Below are positions 44,093-52,756 of a stretch of DNA of 64,000 nucleotides, piece after piece. Every line of letters starts with the position of its first letter. Positions within the stretch are counted from its first letter, which is position 1. The stretch lies in contig JAABTJ010000012.1 in assembly GCA_011389935.1 (NCBI GenBank), positions 1 to 64,000 on the forward strand, written 5' to 3'. Under the pieces are notes generated by a model that did not search any database, was not told the DNA's origin, and saw only the letters and a program-made list of their open reading frames with translations. A program made the translations under genes and the position numbers. The stretch comes from Desulfobacteraceae bacterium. Lineage in GTDB: Bacteria > Desulfobacterota > Desulfobacteria > Desulfobacterales > Desulfosalsimonadaceae.

Positions 44093-45052
44093 ATGTCGAG
44101 CCGCCCCAATTCTATGCTCCTTGTTATTTGCATCATCTGCCTGGCCGGGCTTGCGGGCTGCAAATCTTATCTGCCCAAATCGACATCGGCAGCACCGGAA
44201 GCCCTTAACGGGCGCCTTACCGTAGGCAGCGACAATCGCACCTACCGCCTGCACATCCCCGAAGGATACGCCAATGAAAAGCCGGTGCCGCTGGTTCTTG
44301 CCCTGCACGGCGCCTTCAGTTCCGGCCGGAAAATGGAGCGCTTTTCCGGATTTTCGGCGCTGGCCGATAAAGAAGGATTTATCGTAGTCTATCCCGACGG
44401 CATCGGCCTGTTTGGGCTTTTGCGCCACTGGAATGCCGGATTCTGCTGCGGCCGGGCCATGACCGCCGATTGGAATGACACAGACTTCCTCCTCCGCTTG
44501 ATCGATGTACTGTCCGAACACCTGGCTGTCGATCCAAAGCGAATATATCTCGTTGGCATGTCCAACGGCGGCATGCTTGCCCACAAGTTCGCTGCGGAAC
44601 ATCCCCAACGGATCGCCGCCGTCGCCCTGGTGGCTGCCGCCGTTGGGGCGCGCTGGCAGGGGCAGGAAGAAATGCAGGGCGTCCTCCCCCCCTCGCTGCC
44701 GGTTCCGGCGATTATCATTCACGCCAAAGATGATCCGGTCATCCCGTTTGAAGGCGGCCGCGGCGACAATCGTGACGATGTGGAATATCTCGGCCCGAAA
44801 GACGCCGTTGCCTTCTGGTGCAATGCCAACCAATGCGGTGAGGTGCCTGTAGAAAACATCCGGTTGCAGGAAAAAGGGGATTGGATTCGGTGGGATACCT
44901 GCATGGGCGATGCTGAAGTGGCCTTTCTGGCCGTTGACAAAGGGGGACATGCGTGGCCGGGCGAACAAACCGACCCGCCGAACCTATCCGAAGACGATAT
45001 CAGCGGCACTGAAGCCGCGTGGCGCTTCCTGTCCCGATTTTCCCGGGAATGA
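44093..45052 (+). CDS. PHB-depolymerase/feruloyl-esterase-like lipoprotein
   Basis: A 319-residue secreted alpha/beta hydrolase. Its signal ends in the lipobox LAGC (Cys23). The nucleophile is in GMSNGG (Ser157), the usual box of LpqC/poly(3-hydroxybutyrate) depolymerase-like esterases, followed by a catalytic-Asp segment (HAKDDPVIPFEGG) and a catalytic-His segment (KGGHAWPG). ATG 44093, with GGAG six bases upstream, is preferred over GTG 44081. An extracytoplasmic esterase or depolymerase is likely. The next gene in the same direction encodes a large envelope protein. Confidence 0.85.
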   Translation: MSSRPNSMLLVICIICLAGLAGCKSYLPKSTSAAPEALNGRLTVGSDNRTYRLHIPEGYANEKPVPLVLALHGAFSSGRKMERFSGFSALADKEGFIVVYPDGIGLFGLLRHWNAGFCCGRAMTADWNDTDFLLRLIDVLSEHLAVDPKRIYLVGMSNGGMLAHKFAAEHPQRIAAVALVAAAVGARWQGQEEMQGVLPPSLPVPAIIIHAKDDPVIPFEGGRGDNRDDVEYLGPKDAVAFWCNANQCGEVPVENIRLQEKGDWIRWDTCMGDAEVAFLAVDKGGHAWPGEQTDPPNLSEDDISGTEAAWRFLSRFSRE

Positions 45053-45138
45053 TCAGGGCGTTCTGACGCCGGTTTCAGCACTGCATCTTCATTTACGAAA
45101 CGAATGTTGAGATGGGTTTTATTGAAAAGGCGATCCTT

Positions 45139-48100
45139 ATGAAACGCGTTTTCATTCTTCTGGCATGTCTGGGTATATTGGCCGCGGCGCAGCCTTTATC
45201 CGCATTCATGCCAACCGACGACAAACTGCGCACAACCGAAAGCGCTCATTTCATCTACATTTATCAGGCAGCGCTGGAAGACCGCATGCCAAAGCTCATT
45301 GGCGACTGCGAAGACGCCTACGAGATGCTGACGCCGATCTTTCACTGGACGCCGCGTGAAAAACCGATCGTGCTGTTTTCCGACGGCTATGATCTTCACA
45401 ATGGATGGGCCACGGTGTTTCCCCGGCCGACCATGATGATTTTCGCAGCGGACACGCTGCCGGGTTCCACCATATATGAACCGGGAGACACCCTCCGCCG
45501 GACCGTTTTCCACGAATTTACGCATCTCCTCTCAATGGACCCCCAATTCGGCTTCGACGGCGTCTTGCACCGTATTTTCGGCCGTGTTCTGCCCGCACCG
45601 GGCGACCCGCTTTCCATGCTGATCACATTTTTGGCCATGCCGCCCGGCGCCGTGGCGCCAACATGGTTCATTGAAGGTCTGGCCATATGGTCGGAAACGG
45701 AGATGGCGGGGCCGGGGCGGGGCCGGAACACGCTTGTCGACATGATCTTTCGTGCGGCCGCTGCGGAGGATCGATTGCTGCCGCCGACAAAATGGGATTT
45801 GAACCAGCCCGAATGGCCGTTTGGAACAACCGCCTATATTTACGGGATGAAAATGATCCAGTACGCGCACGAAACATACGGCATGGGCGAAGAAGAGAAA
45901 AATGTGATCGGCGACTTGTCGATATCCGCAGCGGATTCCTTCCCCTTTTTTTTCAGCGGACGGGCGTACCCCGTCACCGGGGAGACGTTTTCCGAGCTCG
46001 CATGGCAAACGCTCGAATACGAAAAAACGCGCCAGGAAGAACGCATCCAGCAGCTGTCGTCGCACCCGTTTACTCGTCTGGAAAGGCTGACGCCGCCGGA
46101 ACTCCAGGTCTATCACCCCCGCTTCGATCATACCGGCCGACGGATCCTTTTCAGCGGCGCCCGGGAGGAACAGCGGGACACCCTGTATCTTTTCGATGCG
46201 GGAAAAGACCATGACCCCCTCCAGCGGTTGCACGGGATACGGGCCGACGGATCCTTTTCGAGGCTCGCGGCCTCTTCGGACCGATCCTATTATTATTACA
46301 CGCGGCTCAACTCGCCGCGCCGGGAAAAATGGGTATCTGAACTTCACCGATACGACGCCTCCCGCAACCGCTCCCGGAAAATCACCGGGAAAGGCAGGTA
46401 TCGCCTGCCTGCTGTCAGTCCGGATGACAGGAGACTCGCCGCCGTAAGAGACGAAGCGGGGAAACGGGTTCTGCTCGAAGTGCCGCTGGCGAAAGCCGGT
46501 GATTCAGCCAGCGAACGGATCCTTGTGGAGGCGCCGCCCGGTACCACCCTGGTCGATCCCGTCTATGCGCCGGATGGCCGAACCCTCGTCTATATCCGCG
46601 CCGACGAAACCTCCTCACAGCTTCGCCGCATGGATTTTGAATCGGGAGAAGACTTGATTCTCGTTGAATGGCCCGCCATCATCACCTCGCCGGTGTTCCA
46701 CCCAAAAGGGGATGAACTGGTTTTTGTGTCGGACAAAAACGGCGTCTACAACCTCTACCAAATGACATACCATCCCGATGCCCGCCCCGTGGCGCTCACG
46801 CATGTGCTGAGCGGTGTTTTTCAACCGGACTTCTCCCCGGACGGCCGGCAGCTTGCCGTGACCGCATATGACGCCGACGGCTACTACCTGTCCCTTATCG
46901 ATTATCCCTCAGATGCATTCCGCAGCGGTATCAAGGCACTGCCAAAGATCGAACCCGCCTGGACCCCGCTGACCATGAACCAGAAACAGCGAAGGGCGGT
47001 TGAAAAGCAGGAAAAAAACCCCAATGCGAAGGATACCGAATCCTACCGCCCCTATCGAAACGTGCGCCCGGATTACTGGTCTCCATGGCTGAACGCGAGC
47101 CCTGAGGGCGTGCAGGGTGGTTTATTCGCCAATTTTTCCGATCCCGTAAACCGGCATCAGCTGATGGTTCAGGGCGGTATTGAATCAGAATACCAGACAC
47201 CCCTGGCTTCCGTGGTCTATGATTACGCACGGTTCGAACCCATCCTCACCCTTTACGGATTCCACGACCAAACCCGCTATTACAAGCTGCTGGAAGATAC
47301 GGATGCGCTGTTCTATGATTATGACGAAGAAATCGGCGGGCTCGGCGCGATGCTGACCTTTCCTTTCCAGCGGGCGGATTACAGCGTCCACCTGTCTCTT
47401 GGCTGCCAGTGGCGCCGTTCCCGGTCCATCAGGGAAAGTAGGGACATTTTTGCCGATGCCGAATTGATTACCGACCATGAGCTTTTTGCGGGGGAAGAGG
47501 CCGCCGCATGGATGGGCCTCCAATATTTCAGCGGCACCGCTTTTCGCCGCAGTCATTCCGTGGAGGATGGACGACGCGTGTCCATCGCAGTGGAGCGTGC
47601 GGACGCAGACCTTGGCGGGGATCTGAGCCGGACGCGTGCGCTCGGCGCATGGCACGAATACGTAAGCCTCCCCTGGTTCACCAATCATGTGCTGAAAATG
47701 GAAGGGCATTACGGCACCAGTTCCGGCGACCAAAAGGCGCAAGGCGCTTTCGGCCTGGGCGGTTTTTACGATTCCATCGCCGAAGCCACGCCCGGGATGC
47801 CGCGTACGCTGGGCCTGCGCGGATACGGGTCAAACACGCAGGTGGGCACCGACATTGTGAAAGCAGGGGCGGCCTACCGGTTCCCCATCTTCCGCTTTTA
47901 TCAGAACGCAGGCCCGACCTTTCCGCTCTACATGCACCAGATTTTTGGAGAAATTTTTTACGAAGGGGGACGCGCCACCGGTATGGAACCGGCAGGCCGG
48001 GACCGCAACAAATGGCTCAACGCCCACGGCATTGAGATCAACATGGGGTTCACGGTCCTGCGCCTGATCGACATTGCACCGGGCATCGGCGCGGTCTATG

Positions 48101-48198
48101 CCTTTGACCGGACCGAAAGAAAACACGCAACAGACGACGACACCAACGACGACCGGCTGCAGGTCTATATCAGCCTGAAATCGGTCGTCAATTTCTGA
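45139..48198 (+). CDS. envelope metalloprotease with beta-propeller and outer-membrane barrel
   Basis: A 1019-residue protein with a signal peptide (about 1-22, AQPLSAF). The first third has a zinc-peptidase HEFTH motif (about 130) and a matching WFIEGLAIWSE glutamate about 50 residues later, as in gluzincin (peptidase MA-like) proteins. The middle third has repeats typical of a TolB/PD40 beta-propeller (for example YHPRFDHTGRRILF and PVYAPDGRTLVYIRAD). The last third is rich in amphipathic strands and ends in Phe, like an outer-membrane beta-barrel. It may process or bind a substrate at the surface; the combination is unusual. I chose ATG 45139 over 45112 because it starts the signal. Confidence 0.75.
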   Translation: MKRVFILLACLGILAAAQPLSAFMPTDDKLRTTESAHFIYIYQAALEDRMPKLIGDCEDAYEMLTPIFHWTPREKPIVLFSDGYDLHNGWATVFPRPTMMIFAADTLPGSTIYEPGDTLRRTVFHEFTHLLSMDPQFGFDGVLHRIFGRVLPAPGDPLSMLITFLAMPPGAVAPTWFIEGLAIWSETEMAGPGRGRNTLVDMIFRAAAAEDRLLPPTKWDLNQPEWPFGTTAYIYGMKMIQYAHETYGMGEEEKNVIGDLSISAADSFPFFFSGRAYPVTGETFSELAWQTLEYEKTRQEERIQQLSSHPFTRLERLTPPELQVYHPRFDHTGRRILFSGAREEQRDTLYLFDAGKDHDPLQRLHGIRADGSFSRLAASSDRSYYYYTRLNSPRREKWVSELHRYDASRNRSRKITGKGRYRLPAVSPDDRRLAAVRDEAGKRVLLEVPLAKAGDSASERILVEAPPGTTLVDPVYAPDGRTLVYIRADETSSQLRRMDFESGEDLILVEWPAIITSPVFHPKGDELVFVSDKNGVYNLYQMTYHPDARPVALTHVLSGVFQPDFSPDGRQLAVTAYDADGYYLSLIDYPSDAFRSGIKALPKIEPAWTPLTMNQKQRRAVEKQEKNPNAKDTESYRPYRNVRPDYWSPWLNASPEGVQGGLFANFSDPVNRHQLMVQGGIESEYQTPLASVVYDYARFEPILTLYGFHDQTRYYKLLEDTDALFYDYDEEIGGLGAMLTFPFQRADYSVHLSLGCQWRRSRSIRESRDIFADAELITDHELFAGEEAAAWMGLQYFSGTAFRRSHSVEDGRRVSIAVERADADLGGDLSRTRALGAWHEYVSLPWFTNHVLKMEGHYGTSSGDQKAQGAFGLGGFYDSIAEATPGMPRTLGLRGYGSNTQVGTDIVKAGAAYRFPIFRFYQNAGPTFPLYMHQIFGEIFYEGGRATGMEPAGRDRNKWLNAHGIEINMGFTVLRLIDIAPGIGAVYAFDRTERKHATDDDTNDDRLQVYISLKSVVNF

Positions 48199-48239
48199 CG
48201 GCCTCGTAAAAGTCCGATATCTGCGGCGTCATTCCGAGG

Positions 48240-48300
48240 AACCGAATGAATCGCAGAAGCGGTTTCAAAAACACTTCTACGATTCATTCGGTTTTTTTCT
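48240..48300. terminator. strong bidirectional Rho-independent terminator
   Basis: A 14-bp perfect stem (AACCGAATGAATCG at 48240-48253, complement at 48280-48293) extends through one mismatch into five more pairs (AGAAG/CTTCT) around a 14-base loop, followed by seven T's. It separates the convergent 45139 and 48316 genes. Confidence 0.88.
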
Positions 48301-48315
48301 ACCGTTTGGAGGCCG

Positions 48316-48936
48316 CTATTCCGACGGAATCACGGTCACCAGGTATTCTCCAACAATTTCGGCCATGTCCCGCGGCATCGACCGATCGCTGCTGCCGGCC
48401 GCCCAGGCAGCGGCGTATGCGTTGTTATGCGTTGCAATAATTTTCTCCTGAATGACCGCACCTTCGCTGTCAACAAGTCTCAGGTAAATATCCATGTAGG
48501 ACGACCCCGCCAAAGCGCCCCCCCACATACGGGCGCCGGGGCTGGTAATGCGCATGTCCAGAATTTCTCCCTCCACCTTGACCGTATTCTTTTCCAGGCT
48601 GCCGGAGGCGCCTTTTTCGATTGCTTCCACGGAATCGAATTTGTTTTTCCCTTTTACATGGAAAAGCAGCGCCCCTTGAAACTCATTCAGCTCATATGCA
48701 TAATCCGACTGGTGCTGGGAAGGAACCGTGAAGGCTTCAATACGGAGATTTTTGAAAACACCCGCATTTTCAAGCGCTTTTTCCTCTCTGACCATATCGA
48801 TGGTGGCCCCGTCGATGCGTTCGATGCCTGCATGTTGTTTGTCCATCTCATAATTCCGGCTCCCGGAACAGGCGGCGACCAAAAACAGCAGGATCAGAAT
48901 GCTTGCAAAAAGTACAACCGGCCTTGATTTTCTCAT
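48316..48936 (-). CDS. DUF4410-like lipoprotein
   Basis: A 206-residue lipoprotein with signal and lipobox LVAAC. The mature part is an alternating strand/helix protein containing a KVEGEILDMRI segment and an Ala/Gly-rich GGALAGSSYMDI segment, like DUF4410 lipoproteins of unknown role. It stands alone, convergent with the propeller/barrel protein gene. Confidence 0.7.
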   Translation of the reverse strand: MRKSRPVVLFASILILLFLVAACSGSRNYEMDKQHAGIERIDGATIDMVREEKALENAGVFKNLRIEAFTVPSQHQSDYAYELNEFQGALLFHVKGKNKFDSVEAIEKGASGSLEKNTVKVEGEILDMRITSPGARMWGGALAGSSYMDIYLRLVDSEGAVIQEKIIATHNNAYAAAWAAGSSDRSMPRDMAEIVGEYLVTVIPSE

Positions 48937-49264
48937 TTTTTCCCCTTCCGCGTTTTCTGTAGTTTATCGTCAGACAGCTGTTCTAAATGGTGCTGTAGTA
49001 AAAAATTGACTGATTATTACATCCAGCGCTCCGAAAAGTAAACATGAATTTACGAAACAGGGCGTTCGCCTAAAAGGGGATCCCCTTGCAATGATGAAAA
49101 ACCGCTGGCGTTTTCTGATACCGGATTTATAATTGGGATTACGAGTCGCACTTTCATCGACAATGAGGCCATCAATCGAAAACGAACAGACGCGGTCGGC
49201 GAAATACCCGCCAGGACGGTTGTTTCACCGGACCATGCATACCGGAGCAAAAGGGAGGGAATCA
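48937..49264. other. 328-base spacer between two envelope genes
   Basis: No protein gene is evident. The left part holds the DUF4410-like gene's promoter region, and the right part holds a TATAAT box listed separately. An open stretch upstream of 49265 has no ribosome site and is rejected as coding. Confidence 0.55.
49105..49133 (+). promoter_or_regulatory. possible promoter of the desulfoferrodoxin-like gene
   Basis: A perfect TATAAT (49128-49133) with a poor -35-like CTGGCG 17 bases upstream (49105-49110) lies 130 bases before the gene. An activator may compensate for the weak -35. Confidence 0.42.
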
Positions 49265-49696
49265 ATGAAAAAAACCGGTACTATTTTACTCTTTCTGGGC
49301 ACCCTTTTCATTGCAGGCTTTTTTTGGTCGCCGGCAGTCTTTGCCGACGAGTCTGCGGTAAGAATCGAGGCACCGACCAAGGCGGCGACAGGAGAAGAAA
49401 TCGTTATCGTCCTGCATGTATCGCATGACGGCAACAATTTCCTCCATCACACCAATCGGGTGGAACTTCGCATCAACGGTGAAATGGTCAAAGAATGGGA
49501 ATACGGCACCTTCAGCAAACCGGAGGCGGAAGATTTTTCGGTTTCCTTTTCCTACCCGGCAAAACAGGATCTTGAAATCGAGGCCGAGGCTTTTTGCAAC
49601 CTTCACGGCAGCAAAAACACCGATGTCAAAACCGTATCCGTGGAGAACGACCAATCCAACAGGCAAAATCGACAGCAGGCGTTGCGGGAGGAGTAA
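49265..49696 (+). CDS. periplasmic desulfoferrodoxin/superoxide reductase-like protein
   Basis: A 143-residue protein with a signal peptide cut after VFA (about 27). The mature part resembles the non-heme iron domain of desulfoferrodoxin and neelaredoxin: a His-containing VSHDGNNFLHH segment (H54, H61, H62), a hydrophobic VELRINGEMVKEW strand and the CNLHG segment (C111, H114). It lacks the Glu-His pair (EKH) before the first of these that is conserved in superoxide reductases, so it may be a divergent iron protein or a SoxZ-like binding protein. The ATG has an AGGGAGGGA site. The next gene (49700) is coupled. Confidence 0.65.
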   Translation: MKKTGTILLFLGTLFIAGFFWSPAVFADESAVRIEAPTKAATGEEIVIVLHVSHDGNNFLHHTNRVELRINGEMVKEWEYGTFSKPEAEDFSVSFSYPAKQDLEIEAEAFCNLHGSKNTDVKTVSVENDQSNRQNRQQALREE

Positions 49697-49699
49697 TCC

Positions 49700-49858
49700 A
49701 TGATTCTTGCATTGGGCGTAATCAACATGGTTTTGATCCTTTGGCAGCTTCTCACGGGCCTGCATGTCATCCGCGTATCTCCGGGGCTGCACCGGAAAAC
49801 CGGCATTGCGCTGGTTTTCACCGCCGCCCTGCATGCGGGCATGGCCCTGCTGGCATAA
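49700..49858 (+). CDS. 52-residue two-helix membrane protein with conserved His
   Basis: A short gene that is easy to miss. Its ATG has GGGAGGAG inside the end of the preceding gene, and it encodes MILALGVINMVLILWQLLTG followed by a loop with HRKTG and a second hydrophobic segment ending LLA. His residues sit at 22, 31 and 45, one in or next to each helix. The arrangement recalls small heme-binding or redox-partner subunits, but no family is recognised. Translation coupling with the desulfoferrodoxin-like gene suggests that the two proteins work together. Confidence 0.6.
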   Translation: MILALGVINMVLILWQLLTGLHVIRVSPGLHRKTGIALVFTAALHAGMALLA

Positions 49859-49873
49859 GGACCGGCCCGGCAG

Positions 49874-51139
49874 CTACTTTTTTACCGGCCGGCCGAAGGC
49901 CTGGCGGATCAGTTCCCTTTTTCTGGGCTGGTATGTATTGTCGGCTTTTTCTTTTCGAAGAACCTGCTGGAAGAGTTTCGACATGCGGACCTGCTGGGAA
50001 TCTTCCCGGTAAAAGGTGTCCCATGCATAAAAGAGCATTTCCTGCAGGCGCTCCGGCGTCATTTGCTTCGGCCGGAATACCACCTTGTCCGCGGTATAAT
50101 CCTCCCAGTTGTATGAAAAGATCCGGTTTTCCGCATGAAGCGTTTCAAATGCGCGGGTATGGGGAAAGGGGGTTAAAACGGTGAATTCCGCGAGGTCCAG
50201 TTCAATTTCCAGGAGAAAATCGACCAGCCTTTTTATAAAATCCTCGGTATGCGTGTCCAGGCCAAGCAGGATGGTCCCCTCCACGGCGATGCCGTGGTCA
50301 CGGTAGCGCTGGATTCGCTCTTTTATATAATCGGACGTATCAAAGACGGCCTGATACACATACCAGGCCCCGGCCTGTGCCGCCAGATCCAGCACTTCCG
50401 GCTTGTCTTCAATGGGGTGCGCGCACCATTTCTTTTTCAGGGGGATCATTTCCCGGAAAAGGTCTTTTTCCCAGGCGGCGTCCTGTGCAAGGGAGTTGTC
50501 CACGAGAAACAGCCGGTTGTTTTCAATGGCGGCCATTTCCTCGATCACTTTGTCAATGGGGCGGGGACGGAATTTGCGCCCGCCCAGGTATGCCACGGCG
50601 CACGGATAGCAATTAAAACGGCAGCCGCGGGAGGCGTGGACCAGATCCACCATCTGGATCCCCCTGTAATTGTACAGCTGCTTTTTGAGAATATCCCTGC
50701 GCGCCGTTCCCACGAGCGCTATGGGCGGATGGTCGGTTAAATAGTCATAGACTTTCCGGAGGCGGTTGTTCCTGAAATCGTCGAACACGGCTTCCATCCG
50801 TCCTTCTGCTTCTCCCAGAAATACGGCGTCCGCATGACGGCTTGTTTCTTCCGCGTGAAGCATGGTGGCAATCCCGCCGAAAATCACCTTGACGCCTTTT
50901 TGCCGGTATATGTCGGCAATTTCCCACCCCCGCGACACCTGGCTTGTCAGCATCATGGATATGCCGACAAAATCGGCAGGCCCGCTGAAGTCGATTTCCT
51001 CCAGGTTTTCGTCGACAAATTCAACTTCAACGTCCGGCGGCAGGGTGGCGGCGAAGACGACCGGGCCGTGGGGGGGTAGATGGAATTCCGTCTGACGGGC
51101 CAGTTTCGGCCACCTGGGGTAGATAAGCTTGAATTTCAT
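49874..51139 (-). CDS. B12-binding-domain radical SAM protein, copy 1
   Basis: A 421-residue radical SAM enzyme. The N-terminal half (about 1-145) has the fold pattern of a cobalamin-binding domain without a clear DxHxxG motif, as in BchE-type relatives. The [4Fe-4S] site is C173-x3-C177-x2-C180. Similar enzymes methylate or rearrange hydrophobic lipids and polyenes. It is the second gene after an ACP (51148-51438), which points to an acyl-chain substrate. The exact reaction is unknown. Confidence 0.85.
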   Translation of the reverse strand: MKFKLIYPRWPKLARQTEFHLPPHGPVVFAATLPPDVEVEFVDENLEEIDFSGPADFVGISMMLTSQVSRGWEIADIYRQKGVKVIFGGIATMLHAEETSRHADAVFLGEAEGRMEAVFDDFRNNRLRKVYDYLTDHPPIALVGTARRDILKKQLYNYRGIQMVDLVHASRGCRFNCYPCAVAYLGGRKFRPRPIDKVIEEMAAIENNRLFLVDNSLAQDAAWEKDLFREMIPLKKKWCAHPIEDKPEVLDLAAQAGAWYVYQAVFDTSDYIKERIQRYRDHGIAVEGTILLGLDTHTEDFIKRLVDFLLEIELDLAEFTVLTPFPHTRAFETLHAENRIFSYNWEDYTADKVVFRPKQMTPERLQEMLFYAWDTFYREDSQQVRMSKLFQQVLRKEKADNTYQPRKRELIRQAFGRPVKK

Positions 51140-51147
51140 GGAAGGCC

Positions 51148-51438
51148 TTACGAGATACGGCTTTCATTTTCCGGAACACTCGATTCCGGGCGGTTTTCAT
51201 AGACATATGCGGCAAGCGCCGTCACGGAGGCAAAAACCTTTTCACCCAGCTCCTTGTTGTCGATGACCACCCCGTAATCCTGTTCTATCATCATTACCAG
51301 CTCAAGGATATCGATGGAATCAATTCCCAATTCCCCGCCAACAAGCGGGGAATTCTCGTCAATTTCTTCCGGCGTTATATCATCAAGGTAGAGGGTCTCG
51401 ACGATCTTTGTCTTGAGTTCCGCTATGAGTTCGTTCAT
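51148..51438 (-). CDS. acyl carrier protein
   Basis: A 96-residue acidic protein with the phosphopantetheine attachment motif GIDSIDILELVMMIE (the Ser of DS), helix-rich flanks and an ending that suits the ACP fold. ATG 51438 (MNELIAEL) has an AAGGG site nine bases upstream; a TTG-started reading from 51456 is less likely. It would carry the growing chain for the ketosynthase, dehydratase and FabG-like enzymes of this cluster. Confidence 0.92.
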   Translation of the reverse strand: MNELIAELKTKIVETLYLDDITPEEIDENSPLVGGELGIDSIDILELVMMIEQDYGVVIDNKELGEKVFASVTALAAYVYENRPESSVPENESRIS

Positions 51439-51490
51439 GGAAATTGCCCTTGTCAAACTGATAATTTTCCTTTACTCATAAAAGAAAGTA

Positions 51491-51519
51491 CAAATATCAT
51501 GCAAGAACAGGCAAGTCAA
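51491..51519 (-). promoter_or_regulatory. promoter of the ACP/radical SAM operon
   Basis: Read on the minus strand, TTGACT (51514-51519) and TATTTG (51491-51496) are separated by 17 bases and lie about 53 bases before the ACP start. The opposite strand lies before the dehydratase gene at 51576; no equally good rightward promoter was recognised. Confidence 0.48.
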
Positions 51520-51575
51520 CATTCTTTCAAAAATGCCGGCGCCAACAACTTCCCCTCTGACCCTGACAGAAGAAA

Positions 51576-52007
51576 ATGAATGAATCGCTTTTCCCGGTTG
51601 AAGATTACGTGATCCAGCGCGGACGGATGATGCTCCTTTCGGCCATTGACGAGGTAGATGAGGCGATGGCTGTCGCCCGCTCCGTGACAACAACGGACTG
51701 GCCGCTTTTTGAAAACGGCGCCATCAATCCAATAGTGATTGTCGAGCTGGTGGCGCAGACGGCAGGGGTCAGCCTCCGGTGGGAGGAAATACAGAAGCAT
51801 AAGGGGCGCAAAGAAAAAGGGGGCGGCCTGATCGTAGGCGTTAAAAAGGCCGTTTTTTTGGTTCCTGCCATTCCCATCGACGCCGCCATTGTCACATGTT
51901 CAAAAAAAACGTATGGACATATGGAGTATGCCGAATATTACGGTTTTTCGAAAATGGGGGATACGCGGCTGGGCGAGGTGACCCTCCAGGTGTTACGCAC
52001 AAATTAA
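51576..52007 (+). CDS. hotdog-fold 3-hydroxyacyl-ACP dehydratase, ApeP/FabZ-like
   Basis: A 143-residue protein with the hotdog fold pattern and a helix with AINPIVIVELVAQTAG, where the catalytic Glu/Asp helix of FabZ/ApeP-like dehydratases lies. The His usual in the first strand is not obvious, so catalysis may differ or use another residue. It is the first gene of an operon with FabG, LolA-like and two lipoprotein genes, and divergent from an ACP gene. Dehydration of the hydroxyacyl intermediate in a polyene-type chain is the likely role. Confidence 0.75.
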   Translation: MNESLFPVEDYVIQRGRMMLLSAIDEVDEAMAVARSVTTTDWPLFENGAINPIVIVELVAQTAGVSLRWEEIQKHKGRKEKGGGLIVGVKKAVFLVPAIPIDAAIVTCSKKTYGHMEYAEYYGFSKMGDTRLGEVTLQVLRTN

Positions 52008-52033
52008 AAACAAATCTGAAAAGGATGTAACCC

Positions 52034-52756
52034 ATGAAAGAAAAAACAGCCATCGTCACCGGCGGCGGCCGCGGCATTGGACGGGCAATATCACTGGAGC
52101 TGGCAGCACATGGGCATCATGTCACCATCAATTATAAATCCGGCCGGGAAGCCGCTTCCGAAACGCTGGAAATGATCCGCCAAAACGGCGGCGACGGATC
52201 CACGATCGCATTTGATGTCACCGATGCCGAAGAAACCCGGAAAGCCGTTGCAGAGATTGCAGAGAACTTTGATATCGAAATTCTGGTCAACAATGCCGGT
52301 ATTACCGCGGACGGCCTTTTCGTCATGATGCCGCAAAAAGACTGGACGACGGTAATTGACACATCTCTGGCCGGTTTTTACAATGTAACCAAGCCCGTGC
52401 TCAAAAAGATGCTCCGGAAAAAGAGGGGGGCGATCGTCTCCATATCCTCGATTTCCGGAATAATGGGGAATCGCGGGCAGGTGAATTATTCCGCAGCCAA
52501 GGCCGGTATTATCGGTGCCAGCAAGGCGCTGGCCGCGGAGGTCGCCCGCCTGGGCATCCGGGTCAACGTGGTGGCTCCCGGGTTGGTTGAAACGGAAATG
52601 GTTAAGAATGCACCGATCGATGAAATAAAGAAAATGATTCCCATGGCCCGCATCGGCCAACCCGGAGAAGTTGCCAAAGTGGTCCGGTTTCTCTGCTCCG
52701 AAGACGCCTCCTATGTCACCGGAGCGGTCATTTCGGTGGACGGAGGGATGGCATGA
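52034..52756 (+). CDS. fabG: 3-oxoacyl-ACP reductase FabG-like (SDR)
   Basis: A 240-residue classical short-chain dehydrogenase. The NADP-binding TGGGRGIG motif (about 11-18), NNAGIT, and the catalytic Ser and YSAAKAG (Tyr/Lys) are present, and the ending GAVISVDGGMA is typical of FabG. AAAGGATG precedes the ATG. It would reduce the 3-ketoacyl-ACP produced by the ketosynthase of this cluster. Its TGA overlaps the next gene's ATG. Confidence 0.93.
   Translation: MKEKTAIVTGGGRGIGRAISLELAAHGHHVTINYKSGREAASETLEMIRQNGGDGSTIAFDVTDAEETRKAVAEIAENFDIEILVNNAGITADGLFVMMPQKDWTTVIDTSLAGFYNVTKPVLKKMLRKKRGAIVSISSISGIMGNRGQVNYSAAKAGIIGASKALAAEVARLGIRVNVVAPGLVETEMVKNAPIDEIKKMIPMARIGQPGEVAKVVRFLCSEDASYVTGAVISVDGGMA

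Noticed and set aside
43040-44968. 642-codon minus-strand open frame across the transporter, ABM and esterase genes
   Set aside because: It crosses three supported plus-strand genes and their spacers, and contains no recognisable domain.
47231-47244. GGTTCGAACCC resembling a tRNA T-loop
   Set aside because: It lies within the propeller/barrel gene and no acceptor or anticodon stem surrounds it.
48425-48440. TTATGCGTTGCAATAA, similar to half of the palindromic operator
   Set aside because: It lies inside the DUF4410-like coding region and matches only loosely.
49133-49264. In-frame upstream extension of the desulfoferrodoxin-like gene
   Set aside because: It lacks a ribosome site and would place the signal peptide internally; the ATG at 49265 has both.
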